Assembly (NCBI GenBank): GCA_029891345.1
Contig: CM057003.1
Span: 9,862,209-9,926,208 of the forward strand
Direction: 5' to 3'
Origin: Dryococelus australis
Taxonomy: Eukaryota; Arthropoda; Insecta; Phasmatodea; Phasmatidae
DNA: 64,000 bases
Part shown: in pieces, positions 57,960 to 64,000 of the stretch
Position numbering within the stretch: the stretch's first letter is position 1
Layout of the letters: each line of letters begins with the position of its first letter
The notes under the pieces: generated by a model
The model's input: the letters and a program-made list of their open reading frames with translations, nothing else
Told to the model about the DNA's origin: nothing
The model's database searches: none
Translations under genes and position numbers: made by a program

Positions 57960-58920
57960 TGTTTTCAAATGAATAAGTTTAAGGTTTAAATGATAGTTCT
58001 TAATCTTCAACATGCTCTAATTAATTGTCGCTTAACGTGTATGAAAATGTGCTATAGTTTTGGGGGAAATTTTGAGCCAAAACATTGTGTTCTGGGGAAA
58101 TATTGGTCTCTGAATATTTTCTGCATCCCTGCGACACTCTGCCTTCATTATTCGTTCGCAAACAGTTTACATCGACTGGAACATGCTTCAGCCAATCAAA
58201 AAGCTGGACAACCCCACACTGCTTTGAACTGTATCTTGTCTCGAAATCTTTTCACGAAATATCACTGCCGCTAGCCATAAGTTAACCAAATGTCGACAGA
58301 CATCTGTTGGCAAGCTATTTGTTGCCTAGCTATTGCCCACTAACCTAGCTATTTGCACTTACATCCCAGCTATTGAACAATTGTGGCCCATTTTAAAGCA
58401 GCCTGCCATGAATTTTTAGAAAAAAAAAAAAAAAAGATTGTAATGTTTTGCCCAAATTACAATTATATGTAACCCATCCTCATATCTGTTAACTTAGGTA
58501 TTATTTCACGTTTGGCAATTTTCTTTGGAAGAGTATGGGCTCGGAATTACAACCCTCGCGTTAATAGTCTGAAATGTTACCAACTATTCTACCATATATT
58601 AATAAAAACCTTCAGTAAATCTGAATACTTTCTGATATAAAACTTGTATTATTAACTTTGCTACACACGCATTTTATGTTAGTATCACAATTAAATGCTG
58701 GGATTTGTGTTATTTGTTTAAAATAGAAGTATTTTATTTTCGGGCTACTTTCAAATGGTAGATTTTTTTTTTTTTCAGACTTAATGTTTCGCCGGTCTCC
58801 AGTCTATAAACTGGTTTTTCCTACTCTTTGCAATGTCACGTGATAATTTGGTTTCATATAAGCATGAAACAAAAAATGTAGCAAATTCAAATGCGCTATT
58901 TACTATTTCACAACAACATA
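57960..58920. other. Spacer, no recognised gene
   Basis: Includes a poly-A run near 58,421-58,436. The frames at 57,990-58,285 overlap one another without any domain. Confidence 0.4.
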
Positions 58921-59216
58921 CAGTTGGCATACCATAAATGACGTATGAAATTGTCACTAATACGAATCTAGCAGTAACATTTGGCATGTCATAAATGGCC
59001 TTTAAGCTTGCGGTTAATGTTACCTAAGTAGTAAGCAACAGTTACCATGCCATAAGTGGCCTACAAGTTTGCTGCTAATATGTCCGTAGCAGTAAGTAAC
59101 ATTTGGAATGTCATAAATTACCCATTTTCTTGCTGCCAATATTTTCCCTACAGCATGTAACAGTTGGCATGCCATAAATGGCCCAGAACTTGGTGATATC
59201 ATTTTCCCAGCAGTAT
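58921..59216 (+). repeat. Degenerate minisatellite, about 61-bp unit, 5 copies
   Basis: Units begin near 58,921, 58,978, 59,039, 59,100 and 59,161 (57, 61, 61, 61 bp apart). The conserved core is CAGTTGGCATGCCATAAAT and the unit closes with AGCAGTAAGTAA-like words. Units differ at many positions, so this array is old, unlike the 72-bp satellite. Confidence 0.8.
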
Positions 59217-60529
59217 TTTGTCTATTTTCTGCTTGTGGGGCTTCTATTGAATTCTAACAGTTACAGATATTGTGAGACAATTGACACACATCACGATTAT
59301 TTAAAAATATAGGTAATATCACTTTTATCGATATTATCTGATTGACAGTCATAAATGCGAACAATTGCCACCACTGTCAACTGTTAACTGCTTGTTGTTG
59401 GCTAATTAGGAAAAACATTTTCTACGGTGCAGGAAGTTGCAAGCGAAATAGAATCCATTTTGTGCGAATTGTGAATTTTTTATGCTAGATGAGAAATAAG
59501 TTTCGTGCTTGCATACTGAATGAAAGGAAAAGACCGTATGATAAAAAGTAAATCATTATTACGTGAGATCGAGGTCCAACGTACGATATTATTGTTCAAT
59601 AGCGGTCACGGTAAGTATCATAAAAGTAAATAAATAAATTAAATAAATAACGAAAAAGTTACTATAATATATTATGACGATATTGGCACACATGACTATG
59701 TTTCACAGGATTCCATCACTTTGTGCTAAGCATTTTTAATAAAAAAATTTGTTACAAAGAAGAAACGAATGTACAGAACTAACAGGCGGAATGAATACGA
59801 TGTATCCCATTATGCTTAGATTTAAAACTCCAGAACGATTATAAAGAAACAACATCATGTTTAAATTTCAATCAAGAAAACTTTGTATAGCTGAGAAAAA
59901 AAGAACGCATTTGACCGTGGGCTACCTCCGAACATATATCAACAGAAAACAAAAATACTCCTAGGATACACGAGATAAAACCAATATGAGCTCGAATTCG
60001 CAGAAACACGCAAGAGACAATATGAAAAAAACAACAACGTAGAGAGAAAAATAATACGACGAATTTCAGGAGAGACGATACTTCCAGGTATTAGAGTAAA
60101 CAAAGTTTACTATCACAGGGGTTAGGAGAAAATCTCTGGTAAGAAGAAATTGTTCCACCACGAAGTAGGAGAATCTCGCCTGTACTGAATCTCGCCCTAC
60201 AATGAAAGTAACAACAGACTCCCTTACATTACGTTGTTACTGAAGTAAATGGTATCAAAAATCAACCTATAATTGAGTGGATATTATTCGTAATTAAGAA
60301 TAACATTTCTAATACAAAATGCTGAGATCATCTGAATATATGATGTTAACTTATTCCAGAACATCATCGTGAAAAATATTGCTTATTTTTATTCCATACT
60401 GTTTAGTTTTTTGGTGAAAGCGCTTTTCATTTTCATTTTCTGTAGTAAAATTGTTTATCCAAATATGTTCTTGATATACGGATAACCCATTGTTGTCACT
60501 GTCTCAATTAATTAATTATTTTGCTCCTA
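59217..60529. other. AT-rich spacer, no recognised gene
   Basis: No frame above 60 codons and no repeat from elsewhere in the window. Confidence 0.5.
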
Positions 60530-61266
60530 CACTGTAAAAAAAAAAATCTCCTTCGTTTTACGGAAAATTGCCGGTAAAAATTTATCCAGAAGTGTCCGTA
60601 AACTCTCCGTAAAATTACGGACACATTTACATTCGGAAACGGACTTTCCGTAAATTTCACGGGACCTCTCCGTTTATTTCCAAGTTAGTTTTCTGTACTT
60701 TCCGTTTAAAATAAAAAGAAATAATGAAAATGTCTTTAAACTTTCGTTATGTGGGTGTTCTACCGTGTATAAAAAGTGATCTTAAAAGAGTTAAAGTATT
60801 TTGTACTTAATCAAGGTTTGAAGCCGAGTAAAAAACTTACCAGTCCACGACTCTAGTCGTTCACCTATAAATCTCACTTGAAAATTAGGGTATAACTTTT
60901 ATATGTGTATTCAAAAGACGAAACTAAAATTCAGTTTCTATTAAATTCAGTGTATTTTTAGTGTTGCCAAATGTCACAGACACCTGATGCTATTTTTTAA
61001 TGTTTGAAAGAATATATCATAGTCTCGTTGATAACCTTAATTGCCGTAGAAACGATAAATTTCTTGTTACAGTGGCAAAGAAAGCTTCGTGTAGAATCGG
61101 CATTGTTCGTCCCCGTAACTCGAAGCCAAATGGAATACGGAGACATTCCGTATTTTGTATTTACGGACTTAACTCCGTTTTTCGTCATTACGGATTGCCT
61201 TTCCGTATATACACCGTAAATTTCCGTAAAACATTCCGTAAATATATACAGAAATTTTTAACGGTG
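60530..61266. mobile_element. TA-flanked MITE rich in CCGTAAA words
   Basis: Left end CACTGTAAAAAAAAAAATC after TA; right end TTTTTAACGGTG before TA (read on the other strand, CACCGTTAAAAATTTC); 737 bp. Both subterminal regions carry many copies of CCGTAAA/TTTACGG (for example TTTTACGGAAAATT on the left, TTCCGTAAAACATTCC on the right), so each side can fold on the other. The middle is AT-rich. Frames at 60,997-61,269 on both strands come from the repeated words and encode no transposase. TA duplication points to the Tc1/mariner group; family unknown. Confidence 0.72.
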
Positions 61267-62265
61267 TAAATACAAACAGATATTTCGGAATGGCGTTATT
61301 CAAATGTGTAACTTACTCGTAATGAATCATATGAACGCAAACTTTTCTGTGATGCTGGTCAATTGCAGATGGTATTTAGGGCACAATTTGTACTAAGGGA
61401 AATTGTTGAACAGGCGTGAAGAAAGCGAGTTTGTTGAGTTCATTAGTCAATGGTACCTCATCAGAGATCTACATGTTATGAGAAATGTATGAAGGGAAAA
61501 TGATTTTTTTTTTTCATTTCATTTTCGTTTTATTATAATTCCCGCTTTTGCTCACGAAGACCAAGACGAGGTGAGGGCTGTTTACGAGTAGAACTGACGT
61601 AATCTTACGTCTTTAAACGGCATATGCATCCATGGTTTTCTCAGGATTCGAACCGGAAATATCGCAGGTATAATACTGTCCCTTAAATTCTTTGCGAGGT
61701 TTATTTTATGATCCTTGTTTATCAACATAGGCTATGCATGTTCTGCCCTGTGAAAGAATGTGTGTGTCTCGCATTAGACAACCGACTGACGTTAGCTTTT
61801 TTGTTTAGCATTCTAATACTCCGAGGAAAGTAAAGTTCTGACTGGTTTAATTTTCATAAGCTAACTGTACAGATCAAATGAGAGCGTTTTGGTGACAACG
61901 AAAAAATATATATGGTAAAATTGTATAGTAAAATAGTAATACCTTCACTAATTTTTAATAAGTATACATATTTTCATTTCTGACACACTTTTCACCACAA
62001 AAAATTGGTAGTTAAGAACATACTTTTTAATTTTTACGTTCAATCCATTTTGGTGTTAAAGAAATTACTCGGTTAAAATAGATACAAATATATAGTTAAA
62101 CAATACGTTTGTAGAATTGGCAATAATAGATAAAAATGGACCAGGAAACTAAATAAATATTCTCGGATTTTACGTGTATTGAAAACAAAGATTGCGGACA
62201 AGTATTTATAATCCATGTTAACAAAGCAAATGTAAAATTCAAACGGACAAAATATCCACAAAATA
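61267..62265. other. AT-rich spacer, no recognised gene
   Basis: No domain-bearing frame. Nothing to annotate. Confidence 0.45.
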
Positions 62266-62269
62266 TTAA

Positions 62270-62565
62270 CTCATTCAGACCCAGCATACACAGTTGTAAA
62301 CATTAAGCACGTGTAGGTAATTTCTGGTCTGTATTACACACAGCGAAGCTCAATGACCAATGATGTTACATGTGTGTAAATGATTCGCAAACCGTCTTAC
62401 TGGTCTAGGTCACAACTGGTTCATATGACCGTAGCCGAACATATAGCGTACAGCTCACTGGCTGTGACAGCAAAATAAGTGTTGCGTTGACTTATGCACA
62501 GCACATATCATAATAATTTTTGTTAGCACCACCTGAAACCCTAAGTTAAACTGGGTCTGAAAGGG
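62270..62565. mobile_element. TTAA-flanked MITE (piggyBac-like)
   Basis: TTAA (62,266-62,269), then CTCATTCAGACCCAG; the other end is CTGGGTCTGAAAGGG, then TTAA (62,566-62,569). The terminal repeats match at 13 of 15 positions (CTCATTCAGACCCAG against CCCTTTCAGACCCAG). A TTAA duplication with C-rich starts of the CCC type is the hallmark of piggyBac elements. 296 bp, no reading frame, hence non-autonomous. Single copy in this window. Confidence 0.8.
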
Positions 62566-62569
62566 TTAA

Positions 62570-63340
62570 ATAGGAAAAATGTACTTTCCCAGGATATATT
62601 CCGGCCGATTATGACAAGATAATTCATCATCAGCGCTATAGTAGGCTTAAGAAGAAACCTTGACTAATCATCCAAATTTTCTGCGGACTATAATGAGGAA
62701 ATATAACGTGCCAGTAAGGTGTACCTGGGTGTAGCTAACGGGCGCTTCAGAAATATCGCCTCATTAAGCGGCTCGCAGCTTCCTTCAAGGGAGCGAACTA
62801 TTGTCGGGTGGTTGGGGGAGGGGGGATCGGCACAAGACTGTAGGTGTGATGAGAAAGGTGTTGGAAAGTAAAAGGGAGAGGGGGGTGTGAGCGCGCAAAT
62901 CAACAATGTAATTAAGCATGACGCGGGAAGAATCTCGTCAGGTGCTACTCGTCGCCAGAACGTTGCTCTCGCCTTAATTAGGCTTGATTGAACGCCAGGC
63001 GGCCGAGACAAATATCCTCAAGATTATTTCCCCGAAAAGGGGTGTGAGTTTTGCCATACCGACTTCCACCTTTCTCATCTTTTCCTCGAGGCAAAACGTA
63101 ATTACCTCCGCTACGTAAATGAGTTTCTTGATGTCTGAGCGGGTATGATTTCTCACTGCTTACTTATGTAACTATTCTTAATTTCTCAGAAAATCTGTTA
63201 CGAAATTGGATTCTACGTCCCATTATTAGTTCAGTTGCACGAACATAAAACCAACCAATATTACGACGATGTGATGAGCAAATATCTGGAAAAAAAAAAA
63301 TAAATAAAAATTTCGCCACGCCGACAATTGAGAGAGTTGA
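62570..63340. other. Spacer with a motif-dense block at ~62,740-63,070
   Basis: This block has balanced composition, G-rich runs (62,814-62,825 and 62,880-62,886) and several homeodomain-type words (GTAATTAAGC, CCTTAATTAGGC, AAGATTATTTCC) plus a CAGGTG E-box at 62,939. No gene, TIR or SINE. It may be a regulatory element; the evidence is motif density only. Confidence 0.3.
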
Positions 63341-63344
63341 GAGA

Positions 63345-63586
63345 TTTTAGCGGCACTTAACAACGAGGTCTTGGGAGCCGGTGAGGGTGAAATTAGCTGA
63401 TAATGGAGTAGCGCCGGAATGCAAGGGCGGAGAAAACGGGAGATCCTCGAGAAAACCCTCCGACCAGCGGCATCGTCCGGCACGATCCCCACTTGCGAAA
63501 ATCCGGTAGTAACCCGGCCGGGTATATCGAACCCGGTTCGCCTTGGTGGGAGGCGAGCAATCTAACCGCTCAGTCACCGCTGCCCG
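63345..63586 (-). mobile_element. tRNA-derived SINE, family alpha (copy 4)
   Basis: On the minus strand: GGGCAGCGGTGACTGAGCGG, CGCCTCCCACC, GGTTCGATATACCC (the B box has a 2-base insertion), CCGGATTTTCGCAAGTGGG, CCGCTGGTCGGAGGG, GGCGCTACTCCAT, TAAGTGCCGCTAAAATCTC. The best preserved alpha copy in the body. Confidence 0.83.
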
Positions 63587-64000
63587 TATTTGCTGAGATA
63601 GTAGGTGCGTTACAGAAAATACATTTGTTGAATCTGGCGTGTCATTCTGTGCGGACAATGCGTATTTTCATCCCATAATTTCTCTTGAGCTGTACGCAAC
63701 CTATCAACTAATACATCCCAGTGGTGCAAAACTTGAACGGAGATATGGGTAGCAGTCAGCAAAAGTCATTTCTCCGGGAAGTCAAGAAAACGACTGTGAC
63801 TGTTGAACGACATTTTGGACGAACGAAGTTTGACAAATTGAATTTAGATCTAACGCGTCTCGGTCTACTGCCTGTTGGTAAAGTTAAAACATTTTTTTTT
63901 TTTTTCGTGAGAGGAATAAATACTCCTTTCAGGTGCATTGCCTGATGGCTAACTGCCCGTTGCATCTGTTAAGACATTTTATGTGAGAAATAAAAGTTAT
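63587..64000. other. Window end, no recognised gene
   Basis: A plus frame (63721-63945) has a reasonable start and mixed composition (MVQNLNGDMGSSQQKSFLRE) but ends in a poly-Phe run from a T-tract near 63,891-63,905 and shows no known domain. Too weak to call a gene. Confidence 0.3.

Overview
This window looks like non-coding DNA from a large, AT-rich arthropod genome, most likely an insect. The evidence is tRNA-derived SINEs, a Tc1-like transposase remnant, many short TA-flanked inverted-repeat elements, long AT-rich spacers and no intact long reading frame. The order of the insect cannot be fixed from the sequence. I recognise no complete host protein gene, so the window is best read as intergenic or intronic DNA shaped by transposons.

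The main theme is one group of miniature inverted-repeat elements. Family A has about 12 copies or fragments (near 0.4, 2.35, 4.5, 5.8, 13.0, 28.1, 30.1, 31.1, 31.8, 33.7, 46.2 and 47.5 kb). It is about 420 bp long with ends like AGGCTGTTCACGGTAAA, next to TA. Family B (2.0, 43.05, 43.6 kb) has the same ends around a different, shorter core. Family D (12.1 and 38.16 kb) and one 1.9-kb element, C (39.04-40.94 kb), share A's subterminal sequence but have drifted or exchanged ends. D is intermediate between A and C. None of these elements carries a visible transposase.

Other mobile DNA includes a decayed Tc1-like transposon with terminal repeats (34.59-36.32 kb), a mariner/IS630-like transposase tail (14.1-14.5 kb, minus strand), a TTAA-flanked MITE (62.27-62.57 kb), a CCGTAAA-rich TA-flanked MITE (60.53-61.27 kb), and a 1.2-kb inverted-repeat element (44.57-45.77 kb). 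Two tRNA-derived SINE families are present: alpha at 16.8, 27.6, 45.85 and 63.35 kb, and beta at 0.22 and 21.2 kb. A long decayed coding region of transposase/zinc-finger character lies at about 55.2-57.95 kb.

Tandem repeats include a very homogeneous array of 24 units of 72 bp (17,679-19,406), an old 61-bp minisatellite (58.9-59.2 kb), and a 25-bp minisatellite beside a hairpin (49.6-49.8 kb). GC-rich islands with homopolymer C/G tracts lie at about 10.3-10.7, 20.5-21.8, 23.0-23.3, 24.9-25.5, 36.4-37.1 and 48.0-49.2 kb. Two of them hold promoter-like arrangements (paired CCAAT boxes at 25.36-25.43 kb; a TATA box at 36.81 kb). The remaining stretches are AT-rich with no recognisable gene.
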